Source: Ruoffia halotolerans
GTDB taxonomy: Bacteria; Bacillota; Bacilli; Lactobacillales; Aerococcaceae
Assembly: GCF_014049385.1 (NCBI RefSeq)
Contig: NZ_JACAOA010000018.1
Coordinates: forward strand, 1 to 46,443
Reading direction: 5' to 3'
DNA length: 46,443 nt
Position 1 is the stretch's first letter. Every line of letters starts with the position of its first letter. This document shows positions 17,110 to 24,399 of the stretch, piece after piece. Position numbers and translations under genes: made by a program. The notes below the pieces were generated by a model, which was not told the origin of the DNA, searched no databases, and saw only the letters and a program-made list of their open reading frames with translations.

Positions 17110-17391
17110 CGATGAAAAAAAGGCCCTTCTGTCAGAAATGTTCTAACAGAAGGGACGAATTTATCGTGTTACCACCCAGGTTCCGAATTACTTTCACAAG
17201 TAATCGCTCAATAAGTATCAATGAATACTTTGCGCGTTATCGGGCGCAACCGTCGATTTAAGTTGAATCATTCGAATGCTCCAAGTTCATCTTCATTCAC
17301 CTTTAACTATCTGTTTTCACCAGTCAGACTCTCTAATAAAGTTAATTAAGTAAATGACTCGTCTCTTCATTGCATTTTCTCATGGAATATT
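17110..17391 (-). ncRNA. T-box riboswitch leader of the opp operon (possibly methionine-specific)
   Basis: On the minus strand the transcript contains a stem I (base AATGC/GCATT, upper helix TCATTTAC/GTGAATGA), a stem III (GATTACTT-GTGA-AAGTAATTC), the T-box sequence TGGGTGGTAACACG (plus 17165-17178) with CGTCCC, and a terminator hairpin. The terminator stem is 17124-17137 with 17141-17154, one mismatch, followed by a run of T. T-boxes sense uncharged tRNA and allow readthrough during amino acid shortage. Counting from the conserved GGAG of stem I, the specifier is best read as ATG (plus 17288-17290) followed by A, which suggests tRNA-Met; this depends on alignment. The promoter is TTGACT-17-TACTAT (plus 17421-17426 and 17398-17403). 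Confidence 0.9.
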
Positions 17392-17397
17392 AATGAT

Positions 17398-17426
17398 ATA
17401 GTACTAATTATAAAAGCGTTAGTCAA
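17398..17426 (-). promoter_or_regulatory. Promoter of the T-box/opp transcript
   Basis: On the minus strand TTGACT (17421-17426), a 17-bp spacer and TACTAT (17398-17403) place transcription start near 17391, just upstream of T-box stem I. Confidence 0.65.
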
Positions 17427-17477
17427 TAGTTCTGCTTTTGCTTCTTTTTTATTTTATTCATTTGTTTTTAATAAAAG

Positions 17478-17505
17478 TTGAAATTTATATTTGTTCTTTT
17501 ATAAT
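17478..17505 (+). promoter_or_regulatory. Promoter of pepT
   Basis: TTGAAA (17478-17483), a 16-bp spacer and TATAAT (17500-17505) stand 35 bases upstream of the pepT start, divergent from the T-box promoter. Confidence 0.65.
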
Positions 17506-17540
17506 ACATCTTAATTATATTACGAAAAGAAAGAAGGACT

Positions 17541-18797
17541 ATGATGTACTCAACAATACTTGAACGATTTATCCGATACGCTCGGTTTAATACACGAAGT
17601 AACCCAGCCAATAAACATATGATCCCTTCATCACCAGAACAAGTCGAATTTGCTTTGAAGCTTGAGAACGAATTGAATTTATTAGGGCTAGAAGAGGTAT
17701 TCTATGATGAACGTGATGGTTTCGTCACAGCTAAGGTATCTAGCAACCAACCAGACGAAGATATTCCAGCGATTGGTTTTATGGCTCACATAGATACAGC
17801 TGACTTCCCATCTGAGAATGTAAACCCACAAGTTCATTACAATTATGATGGGAAAGATGTTGTGTTAAACAAAGAGTTAGATATTGTGATGACCGTCAAA
17901 GAATTTCCTAATTTAAAAGATTATGTTGGGGAAACATTAGTGACAACGGATGGGACAACTTTATTAGGAGCGGATTGTAAAGCAGGGATGGCATCAATTG
18001 TTGAGGTAATGAAACATCTTATCGAGAATCCTGAGATTCCTCATGGAGATATTTGGGTAGCATTTGGACCGGATGAGGAGATTGGGATTGGTGCAAGTCG
18101 CTTCATTGCAGAAAAATGGCCCGTTGAATTTGCTTATACCGTTGATGGAGGACGAACTGGCCAACTCGATTATGAAACATTTAATGCGGCGCAAGCGGTT
18201 TTAACTTTTACTGGTACGAGTGTTCACCCAGGAGCAGCTAAAGATGTCATGGTAAATCCATTAGCGGAAGCAGCGAAGTTTTACCAAAAAATCCCAGCGA
18301 ATGAAACTCCTGAAACTACTAGTGGTTATGAAGGATACTATATGTTAGGTGGTCAAACTGGGGACTTAAACTCAGTGACTGCGATTTATAATATTCGCGA
18401 TCATGACTTTGATAAGTTCGAAGAGCGAAAAGCACAAATTAAGGAATGGGTCGATGAACAAAACGCTACTTATGCTTATCCAAGAATTTCATGTGTGATT
18501 ACAAATCAATATGCAAATATGGGAAATATAATAAAAAATGATTCAAGATCATTTGATTTAGCGAAGCAAGCTTACGCAGCAGTTGGTGTCACACCGAGAA
18601 TTAACCCTATGCGTGGTGGAACAGACGGGAGTCATCTCGCTTTTAAAGGCATTGCGACACCTAATTTATTTAAAGGGTCTGAGAATTCTCATGGGCAATA
18701 CGAATTTGTTACCGTGGAAAGAATGAAATTAGCGAGTGATGTCATACTATCTATAATTGAACTCGTCCAAGATCAACCAGTGGTTTATCACATCTAA
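17541..18797 (+). CDS. pepT: Peptidase T (tripeptide aminopeptidase)
   Basis: This 418-residue M20-family zinc peptidase removes the N-terminal residue from tripeptides in the cytoplasm. It has the metal-ligand motifs MAHIDTADFP (first His-x-Asp), GADCKAGMA (bridging Asp), FGPDEEIGIGA (catalytic and metal Glu) and TVDGGRTGQLD, and the C-terminal GGTDGSHLAFKGIATPNLF with ENSHGQYEF. The start is ATG 17541 or the adjacent ATG 17544, with AAGAAGGA upstream. It lies divergent from the opp operon, so imported peptides would be processed by its product. Complete and normal in length. Confidence 0.95.
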   Translation: MMYSTILERFIRYARFNTRSNPANKHMIPSSPEQVEFALKLENELNLLGLEEVFYDERDGFVTAKVSSNQPDEDIPAIGFMAHIDTADFPSENVNPQVHYNYDGKDVVLNKELDIVMTVKEFPNLKDYVGETLVTTDGTTLLGADCKAGMASIVEVMKHLIENPEIPHGDIWVAFGPDEEIGIGASRFIAEKWPVEFAYTVDGGRTGQLDYETFNAAQAVLTFTGTSVHPGAAKDVMVNPLAEAAKFYQKIPANETPETTSGYEGYYMLGGQTGDLNSVTAIYNIRDHDFDKFEERKAQIKEWVDEQNATYAYPRISCVITNQYANMGNIIKNDSRSFDLAKQAYAAVGVTPRINPMRGGTDGSHLAFKGIATPNLFKGSENSHGQYEFVTVERMKLASDVILSIIELVQDQPVVYHI

Positions 18798-18804
18798 ACA
18801 AGAA

Positions 18805-18847
18805 AAAAGGTCGAACAAAGAGCGCTAAGCTCCCTGTTCGACCTTTT
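18805..18847. terminator. Bidirectional terminator between pepT and oppA
   Basis: AAAAGGTCGAACA (18805-18817) pairs perfectly with TGTTCGACCTTTT (18835-18847); an inner GAGC/GCTC stem shortens the loop. A and T tracts on both sides suit the convergent genes. Confidence 0.85.
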
Positions 18848-18858
18848 ATTGTGGCATG

Positions 18859-20502
18859 TTATTCAGTAACATAAGTTGTACGTAAGTTAATTGTACGACC
18901 AAATGGATAGACTTCAAAGTTTTGAACACGTGGATCTAGTAAGTAAGACGATGAAGCTTGGTAAATGGATGCAGTAACTGCATCTTCTGCAATACCAATG
19001 CGTTCAGCTTCCAGTAATGCTTCACGACGTTGTTGAGGATCAGTTGCGTATTCAACCTGTGCTGCTTCTACAAGAGCATCGTACTCTTCATTTGAATATT
19101 CAGCAAAGTTGATTCCGCCATCCGTGCGATATTGTTCAATAAAGTTAATCGCATCTTGGTAATCAGGTGCCCACGTTCCATAGAAGATATCGAATTCTAG
19201 ATTTCTTTGGAATTCAATACGGTTTTGTAATGGGACACTACGAATTGTTAATGTTAAACCAGGTAGGATTTCTTGTAATTGAGCTTGTAAATATTCAGCT
19301 GTACGTCCTGATAGGTCAACATCTGATGTTAATAATTCAAGCTCTAATGAATCCACACCTAACTCATCAAGTCCCGCTTGCCAATCGGCTTGAGCTTGTT
19401 CGACATCATAAACTAAGATATCTCCTTGCTCATCACGGAAATCAACACCGTCTTCACTCACATCAAATCCGACAGGTACTAAACCATTTAATGGTGTTGA
19501 ACCATCTTGAATAACCGATTCTGCATATAATTCTTTATCGAATGCTTGTGATAAAGCACGACGGATATTCGCGTTACCAGTAGCTTCTCTAGTTGTATTA
19601 TAACTTAGATATCCAACAGTAGATTTAGGTACGGAGTAGAAAAATTCACTTCCAGCATATTGTTGTACAAAGTCATCTGTTAAGACAGCATAGTCGAGTT
19701 GTTGCGCATCAAATAAATCAGCTCCCGTACCTGTTTCTTTCACTACTTGAACGAGGACATCTTCTAAGTAAACATTATCAACATCCCAATAGTTAGGATT
19801 TTTCACTAGATTCCATTCAAGGTTTGAACCGTTCCAGTTTTCTAATGTGAAGGGTCCATTACTTACAAGATTTTCTGACGAAGTAGCATAGCTACTACCA
19901 ACTTCTTCTACGAAAGCTTTGCTAACTGGTAAGAATCGACTTCCTGTTAGCAACTTTGGTAAGTAAGGCGCTGGATATTCAAGTGTAATTTCCAGTGTTA
20001 AATCATCTAAGGCTACGACGCCCAATTCATCCAGTTCCATGTCACCATTTCGAATACTTGCAGCATTTTTAAAGATTTCGACCGTCGTTGAAGCAACTGA
20101 ACCTGAATTAGGATCAACCAAACGTTGGTAACTATACACAAAGTCATGCGCTGTAACAGGATCTCCATTACTCCAAGTTAAGCCCTCTCTTAGTGTGAAT
20201 GTATAAACGAGCCCATCATCACTAATATCAACATCCTCAGCTTGACCTAATTCAACTTCACTCCCCGTTGTTACACGGTACAACCCTTCATTGATTTGAC
20301 CGATCATATCTGATGTAGGGACATCATTGTATAATGCACTATCTAAAGTCGATAATTCTCCATTAGTTGCGATACTTAATGTTTGTTCAACAGAAGGATC
20401 CACCTCTGGTGCATCTTGAGCAGAAACAGGAACACTTGAAAACACGCTACCTAATGCCAAAGTACTAATCAAAAGAGAGACAACTTTCCTTTTTAATTTC
20501 AT
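18859..20502 (-). CDS. oppA: Peptide-binding protein OppA (secreted, without a lipobox)
   Basis: The start is the ATG at 20502 with AAAGGAAGAG upstream; an upstream in-frame start adds 13 residues without support. The 547-residue protein is an SBP_bac_5-type peptide receptor (LSIATNGELSTLDSALYNDVP, GLTWSNGDPVTAHDFVYSYQR, SNGPFTLENW, LSQAFDKELYAE). The signal peptide ends SSVPVSAQ and contains no cysteine, so it is not the usual lipoprotein; how it is held at the membrane is unclear. It is transcribed alone and presumably serves OppBCDF in place of the broken oppA copy. Substrate preference is unknown. Confidence 0.92.
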   Translation of the reverse strand: MKLKRKVVSLLISTLALGSVFSSVPVSAQDAPEVDPSVEQTLSIATNGELSTLDSALYNDVPTSDMIGQINEGLYRVTTGSEVELGQAEDVDISDDGLVYTFTLREGLTWSNGDPVTAHDFVYSYQRLVDPNSGSVASTTVEIFKNAASIRNGDMELDELGVVALDDLTLEITLEYPAPYLPKLLTGSRFLPVSKAFVEEVGSSYATSSENLVSNGPFTLENWNGSNLEWNLVKNPNYWDVDNVYLEDVLVQVVKETGTGADLFDAQQLDYAVLTDDFVQQYAGSEFFYSVPKSTVGYLSYNTTREATGNANIRRALSQAFDKELYAESVIQDGSTPLNGLVPVGFDVSEDGVDFRDEQGDILVYDVEQAQADWQAGLDELGVDSLELELLTSDVDLSGRTAEYLQAQLQEILPGLTLTIRSVPLQNRIEFQRNLEFDIFYGTWAPDYQDAINFIEQYRTDGGINFAEYSNEEYDALVEAAQVEYATDPQQRREALLEAERIGIAEDAVTASIYQASSSYLLDPRVQNFEVYPFGRTINLRTTYVTE

Positions 20503-20539
20503 TCTCAACACTCTTCCTTTTCTAAATAATATTTCTTTC

Positions 20540-20567
20540 AATTTAGCACGTTCAAATAATAAGTCAA
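20540..20567 (-). promoter_or_regulatory. Promoter of the stand-alone oppA
   Basis: On the minus strand TTGACT (20562-20567), a 16-bp spacer and TAAATT (20540-20545) lie upstream of the AAAGGAAGAG ribosome site. No T-box is visible here. Confidence 0.6.
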
Positions 20568-20726
20568 TGATAAAGATTAAATTAATAAAAAATTAGAAGT
20601 ATGATAAATAAATAAGTTTAAAGGATTTTTATTATTTTCCCAAAATAGGGGTGACACTTTTTCTAAAAAATACGTTTATAGGGGTGTAAGTTGTTTTACT
20701 TACAAACAAAAACGAGGAGGGGTACG

Positions 20727-20927
20727 ATGAACAAAGAATTCCTATCAGCAAGCTTAAAGCTTACTGCGATTAACCCGGTGACGGAGAAAAAAACAACGGT
20801 GACGTTGAATGATTTAACTCAGGATGCGCCAGTAGAGGATGTTGAGGCTGTTCGCAATGCACTGCAAAGTGTGATTGAGGAGCCAATCGCAACGGTAGAA
20901 GCGGTTCACACATTCGCGTTCGCGTAA
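20727..20927 (+). CDS. DUF1659 family small protein
   Basis: The start is the ATG at 20727 behind a strong GAGGAGGGG site. The 66-residue acidic protein (MNKEFLSASLKLTAIN, then KKTTVTLNDLTQDA and VEAVRNALQSVI) matches the DUF1659 pattern as I know it. DUF1659 and DUF2922 genes commonly occur as pairs in Firmicutes, often near YvrJ-like or phage lysis genes. There is no signal peptide. Function unknown. A short hairpin (TGTAAGT/ACTTACA, about 20685-20704) sits in the leader. Confidence 0.75.
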   Translation: MNKEFLSASLKLTAINPVTEKKTTVTLNDLTQDAPVEDVEAVRNALQSVIEEPIATVEAVHTFAFA

Positions 20928-20975
20928 ATATTGTCAGATAAAGATGCTTAAGTGAAAAGAAGGGTGGTATACACA

Positions 20976-21203
20976 ATGGAAGAAACAAATAATTTAGAAT
21001 TGTTATTCAAAGACGAAGCAGGATCAAACAAAAAGGTCACACTTCGTAACCCTAAGCTGGGCCTGACAGCACAAGAGGCTCAAGCAGCATTGGACGCAAT
21101 TGCTGGCGCTGAAATCTTTGTTAATGAGAATGGTGATGCTTACGCGCAAGCAGTAGGAGCTCGCTACGTTCGTCGTACGGTTGAAGACATTTACGCTGCT
21201 TAA
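20976..21203 (+). CDS. DUF2922 family small protein
   Basis: The start is the ATG at 20976 (MEETNNLELLFKDEAGS); the ribosome site AGAAGGGTGG lies 9 bases upstream. The 75-residue product (VTLRNPKLGLTAQEAQAALD, RYVRRTVEDIYAA) fits DUF2922, the usual partner of DUF1659. The two small proteins share length and a probable beta-alpha pattern. A terminator follows immediately, so this pair may be expressed apart from the lysis genes downstream. Confidence 0.75.
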   Translation: MEETNNLELLFKDEAGSNKKVTLRNPKLGLTAQEAQAALDAIAGAEIFVNENGDAYAQAVGARYVRRTVEDIYAA

Positions 21204-21221
21204 TCGCAGCGCACCCCCAAT

Positions 21222-21256
21222 GCCTCGCTATAGTTATTAGCGGGGCTTATTTTTTT
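21222..21256 (+). terminator. Internal terminator between the DUF pair and the lysis genes
   Basis: GCCTCGCT (21222-21229) pairs with AGCGGGGC (21239-21246), one G-T pair, loop of 9, followed by TTATTTTTTT. No promoter is obvious between it and 21277, so the lysis genes may depend on readthrough. Confidence 0.75.
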
Positions 21257-21276
21257 GCGAAAAAGGAGGAAAAGGC

Positions 21277-21543
21277 ATGTCTGTGATTGAATTAGGTAGT
21301 TTGGCTGGGGCAATGATTACGGTAATAACGCTCATCTCGAAGATGATTAGTTTAATTACTTCGATTCAAAATCTAATTAACCGCCTAGATACGATGCAAA
21401 CAGAGCTGGAAGCGAATAAGCATGGTTTAAGTGATTTAACCCAACGGGTCAATAACCATGATGTGAAGCTTCATACCTTAGAGGTGGAACAGATGTCGTT
21501 GTCGAATCAAGTAAAGGAGCTGGCCTCTTATGCGTTTAACTAA
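21277..21543 (+). CDS. XhlA-like membrane-anchored coiled-coil protein of the lysis cassette
   Basis: This 88-residue protein has an N-terminal hydrophobic segment (LAGAMITVITLISKMISLI) and a heptad-rich C-terminal half (INRLDTMQTELEANKHGL, LHTLEVEQMSLSNQVKEL). This resembles XhlA/hemolysin-like or YvrJ-like proteins next to phage holins. AAAGGAGGAAAAGG precedes the ATG. It overlaps the holin gene by 14 bases, so translation is likely coupled. The assignment to XhlA is by architecture, not by a specific motif. Confidence 0.65.
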   Translation: MSVIELGSLAGAMITVITLISKMISLITSIQNLINRLDTMQTELEANKHGLSDLTQRVNNHDVKLHTLEVEQMSLSNQVKELASYAFN

Positions 21544-21760
21544 TCGAACGTATGATTTACTGAAGTGGTTTGTCTTAGTGGTTTTACCAGCTGTGGCGGT
21601 ACTTTTCCAAGGTTTGGGAGAGTTGTATAGCTATGCGGATGTGGAAATACTCGTTTCGACCATTAACTTATTCGCCGTTTTTCTCGGGACGATCTTACAA
21701 ATTTCAAGTAAATATTACAATGGAGGTGACGGGAATGGCCACAGTACAGTCGTTGCTTAA
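21530..21760 (+). CDS. Phage holin, Dp-1-like
   Basis: This 76-residue protein has two membrane segments (WFVLVVLPAVAVLFQGL and ILVSTINLFAVFLGTILQI) separated by a short turn, followed by SSKYYN and a polar tail. The pattern, including NRTYDLLKWF at the start and the final SSKYYN, matches the Dp-1 family of phage holins. Holins make pores that release endolysin. Its 3' end overlaps the endolysin start by 26 bases. Confidence 0.8.
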   Translation: MRLTNRTYDLLKWFVLVVLPAVAVLFQGLGELYSYADVEILVSTINLFAVFLGTILQISSKYYNGGDGNGHSTVVA

Positions 21761-23087
21761 AGTCGCGCAAAGTTATATTGGTGTGAGTGAGGGGACGAAC
21801 ACCTTCAATAATTTAATTGCAGCCTATAATTCAATACGCCCCATCCCGATGGGGTATCAGGTCAAGTTGACTGATGATTGGTGTGACGTGTTTGTAACGG
21901 TTGTTTCCGATCAGGCTGGGATGAGTGATTTGATTGGGCGAGAGTGTGGTGTCCAACGTCATATCAACATCTTCAAAGCGAAAGGGATTTGGTTAGGAAG
22001 ACAGTTCCCTAAAGCGGGTGACATTATTACTTTTGATTGGGATGGGAATGGTTGGGCTGATCACATTGGGTTTGTGGAGTCGGTGGAGAATAACCAAGTG
22101 AAGACCATTGAAGGCAATAGCCAAGCCAAAGTGAAGCGGAATACTTTTCAATGGAATGACAAGCGCATCCTGGGCTACGCCCGACCGAAGTATCAAGTCG
22201 TTGGTGAAGTGAAGAAGACCATTGATGAGTTGGTTCAAGAAGTCATCGCAGGGAAATGGGGTGTCGGTCAAGCAAGAATGGCTCAACTTGCTGCTACAGG
22301 TTATGACTTTAACCTTGTGCAAAGTAAGGTCAATCAAGTCTTAGTTGATAAAAGTCAGGTGTCGACAGAAGTAGTATCAGAATCCGCTTTGACGTATCAA
22401 GGTGCTCAGTTATCGAAAGCACATCTAGATAAGTTACTCGCCTTATCAAAGCAGTATCAAATTTTACCAAGTTTGCTTATTGTTATGTTGCATTTTGAAG
22501 GGGTTTGGGGTCAGTCCAATGTCGCAAAATTAGATCATAATTGGGGTGGAATGACCTGGTCAGCCAGCTATGTCGGTAACCCTGATATTAAGAAAGCAAA
22601 AGGCAGTCCACGTCCTAAGAGCGAAGGTGGTTACTATCTTCGCTATGCATCGGTGGAGGATTTCTTTGAAGACTGGATATATTTACTGAGACCCGGTGGG
22701 ATATATAAAGTAAGTGGCCAAAGGAACTTCAAGGATGCAGTCAAAGGACTGTTTCAGGAGGGTGGATCTATGTATGACTATGCTGCTTTAGGTTACACGA
22801 AGTACTTAGAACGCATGGAAGCAAGAAGAGTTGGGATAGATAAAGCCAATCCGGGCGTCTTGAAGAAGTTAGATGCAGACTGGTTTGCTGGAAGTGAAGG
22901 AAATGAGAAAGTGATTGTATCGACCGATGCGACCACTTGGCAGACCGGTGAGCGGATAGCAACTTGGGTCAAAGGCAAGGCTTTTGATGTATTAGAAACG
23001 AAAGAAGTAATGCAAAAAGCTTTTCTATTAGCGGATAATGGGACCGTGTTAGGTTGGCTATTAGGGTCAGATGTGTTGAGTGCTTAA
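21735..23087 (+). CDS. Bifunctional endolysin: CHAP, CW_7-like repeat, glucosaminidase, SH3-like tail
   Basis: The start is the ATG at 21735, 8 bases after GGAGGTGA. The 450-residue protein has an N-terminal CHAP amidase/endopeptidase domain (about 1-155; DDWCDVFVTVVSDQAG with the catalytic Cys, then DHIGFVESV with the His). A CW_7-like wall-binding repeat follows (about 160-205; IDELVQEVIAGKWGVGQAR). Next is a glucosaminidase/lysozyme-like domain (about 220-365; VMLHFEGVWGQS with the likely catalytic Glu, and NWGGMTW), and last an SH3-like tail. No signal peptide, so export would need the adjacent holin. It is the last gene of a cassette with no other phage genes nearby. Confidence 0.9.
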   Translation: MATVQSLLKVAQSYIGVSEGTNTFNNLIAAYNSIRPIPMGYQVKLTDDWCDVFVTVVSDQAGMSDLIGRECGVQRHINIFKAKGIWLGRQFPKAGDIITFDWDGNGWADHIGFVESVENNQVKTIEGNSQAKVKRNTFQWNDKRILGYARPKYQVVGEVKKTIDELVQEVIAGKWGVGQARMAQLAATGYDFNLVQSKVNQVLVDKSQVSTEVVSESALTYQGAQLSKAHLDKLLALSKQYQILPSLLIVMLHFEGVWGQSNVAKLDHNWGGMTWSASYVGNPDIKKAKGSPRPKSEGGYYLRYASVEDFFEDWIYLLRPGGIYKVSGQRNFKDAVKGLFQEGGSMYDYAALGYTKYLERMEARRVGIDKANPGVLKKLDADWFAGSEGNEKVIVSTDATTWQTGERIATWVKGKAFDVLETKEVMQKAFLLADNGTVLGWLLGSDVLSA

Positions 23088-23100
23088 TTGAAATAGGAAG

Positions 23101-23131
23101 AACTTCTCGCGATTGCGGGAAGTTTTTTTAT
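23101..23131 (+). terminator. Terminator after the endolysin gene
   Basis: AACTTCTCGC (23101-23110) pairs with GCGGGAAGTT (23115-23124), loop GATT, followed by a T-tract. Confidence 0.8.
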
Positions 23132-23344
23132 TTGAGATTATTTCGCATTTAAATGAAATTTAATTGATGGGACAAGGATCGTTTTTTTCCTGTGAATGTC
23201 TTATTTCTATGAATCATGAGAATGTTGGGACAATAAAATTGTAAGCGGTATGATAAAGCCTATAATGGGTTTAGAGAATCATTTCAATGATTTCAAGAAG
23301 TCACAAGTTTTAAGGAATTTGACGATTAAAGAGGGGTGAAGTAG

Positions 23345-23593
23345 ATGGGTATATCACATAAGCTACTAAGAAAAGCATTGATGCCGATGGCTTTTGTAAT
23401 GATTGATCAGACAAGCCAGAAAGTATTCATAGCAGCCTCTGTCTTTAGAGTGGGGACAAATATATCTGCACCCACAGATAATTTCCGTCGTCATGGCATA
23501 AGTGTAGCCGTTGACCCGATGACGGGTCACTTAGGTGAGGGTGCTATGATTCCAACCGATGGTACAGTGACTTGGCATGGGGGCCCACCCTGA
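23345..23593 (+). pseudogene. Short orphan reading frame, possible remnant of a sugar-transfer ATP-grasp protein
   Basis: An 82-codon frame has a good ribosome site (AAGAGGGGTGAA) and a plausible upstream promoter region. The C-terminal part (FRVGTNISAPTDNF, GISVAVDPMTGHLGEGA) resembles the end of the ATP-grasp domain associated with sugar transfer, where RxG...DN...GGI...D...TG is usual. Only this fragment is present, and no remainder was found upstream. It could also be a genuine small protein. The 200 bases before it contain nothing else I can name. Confidence 0.4.
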
Positions 23594-23677
23594 TAACGGG
23601 GTTCAAAAAAAGGGCCTAATTATTCCCCATTGCGACGATGCATTGATGAAAGAGTAATTTATAAATACCTAAAAAAT

Positions 23678-23711
23678 AGTCCTGTCTTCAGTCGAAGCCA
23701 GGGCTGTTTTT
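23678..23711. terminator. Bidirectional terminator
   Basis: AGTCCTG (23678-23684) pairs with CAGGGCT (23699-23705) and CTTC with GAAG inside, with a T-tract downstream and an A-tract upstream. It lies between the orphan frame and the leftward pseudogenes. Confidence 0.7.
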
Positions 23712-23743
23712 CTATTCAATGATCTATATTTCATACTATTCAT

Positions 23744-24020
23744 AAGTTAATTTAAATCCTGCTTCGTAGTAATTACCATCACCATTTTGGTAAGCGTAAC
23801 TTTCTCCTGAGACTTCAGATAGAAAGTCTTCATCTTGATCAAACGTTAGTTTTGATAAGACATCTTTAATACGTTAAGCAGTATTCAATCGCCAGTCTTC
23901 ATAAGGGCCTAATACTTGATTGTTATTCTATCTTTAAAGAATAGACCATCAGAAGATTCTAGAACTCCAACGGTTGTAACTCCGATACGAGGACCATCTT
24001 CAATATCATAAAATAGTAAT
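23744..24020 (-). pseudogene. Remnant of a GH3 beta-glucosidase-like gene
   Basis: On the minus strand, DGPRIGVTTVGVLESSDGLF leads, after a frameshift near 23935, into an NQVLGPYEDWRLNTA stretch. That recalls the KDLNxNGxLDPYEDWRL motif near the N-terminus of many GH3 enzymes. An in-frame TAA at about 23876 follows, then DVLSKLTFDQDEDFL and a C-terminal GNYYEAGFKLTYE with a stop. It is far shorter than a GH3 enzyme (over 600 residues), so most of the gene is deleted. Non-functional. Confidence 0.5.
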
Positions 24021-24198
24021 TGCACAAACTCTCGTAAATCGAAACATCCTCGATGACTTGTTGACGGTATTTTTCATCGGCATCATTTGATCCTCTATCT
24101 CTTCCCATTCAATAGCGTCTAATTGCGCTTCTTTTGCTAAGGCGAATGCTTCTTCAACTTTTCTATCGAGAAATGTAACTGAACATAGGCCAATCATA
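24020..24198 (-). pseudogene. 5' remnant of a sugar phosphate isomerase/epimerase-like gene
   Basis: From an ATG at 24198 with AGGAGG-like sequence upstream, the frame reads MIGLCSVTFLDRKVEEAFAL then AKEAQLDAIEW. This is the typical first beta-alpha unit of the TIM-barrel xylose-isomerase-like/AP-endonuclease-2-like family. It breaks after about 35 codons; alternative frames then give DEKYRQQVIEDVSIYE. Only the start of the gene survives, fused to the GH3 remnant. Confidence 0.5.
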
Positions 24199-24326
24199 CT
24201 ATTCCTCCTATAATTTAGAGCGCTCACTCTAACTCTATTTCAGAAATGATATGGAGAGAATACAAATTTATTATCTTGTGTTTGCTTACTCTAATTTAGC
24301 GAGGAGCATTTTGAAAAGTAAATCTG

Positions 24327-24355
24327 TTGTGAAATAACCCCAGACCCTTTAAGAT
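24327..24355 (+). promoter_or_regulatory. Candidate promoter of the glycerate kinase gene
   Basis: TTGTGA (24327-24332), a 17-bp spacer and TAAGAT (24350-24355) lie 45 bases upstream of the ATG at 24400, which has AAAAAGGGGGA as ribosome site. Confidence 0.45.
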
Positions 24356-24399
24356 AAAATTATATAGAGTGAGACACATTTAAAAAAGGGGGATTTGTG

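Noticed and set aside
20610-20700. SigH- or ComX-type promoter before the DUF1659 gene
   Set aside because: AAAGGATTTT and TACGTTTATA are suggestive, but neither has the matching partner element at the right spacing.
20727-23087. Part of an integrated prophage
   Set aside because: No integrase, repressor, terminase, portal, capsid or tail genes and no att repeats were seen around the cassette; only lysis functions are present.
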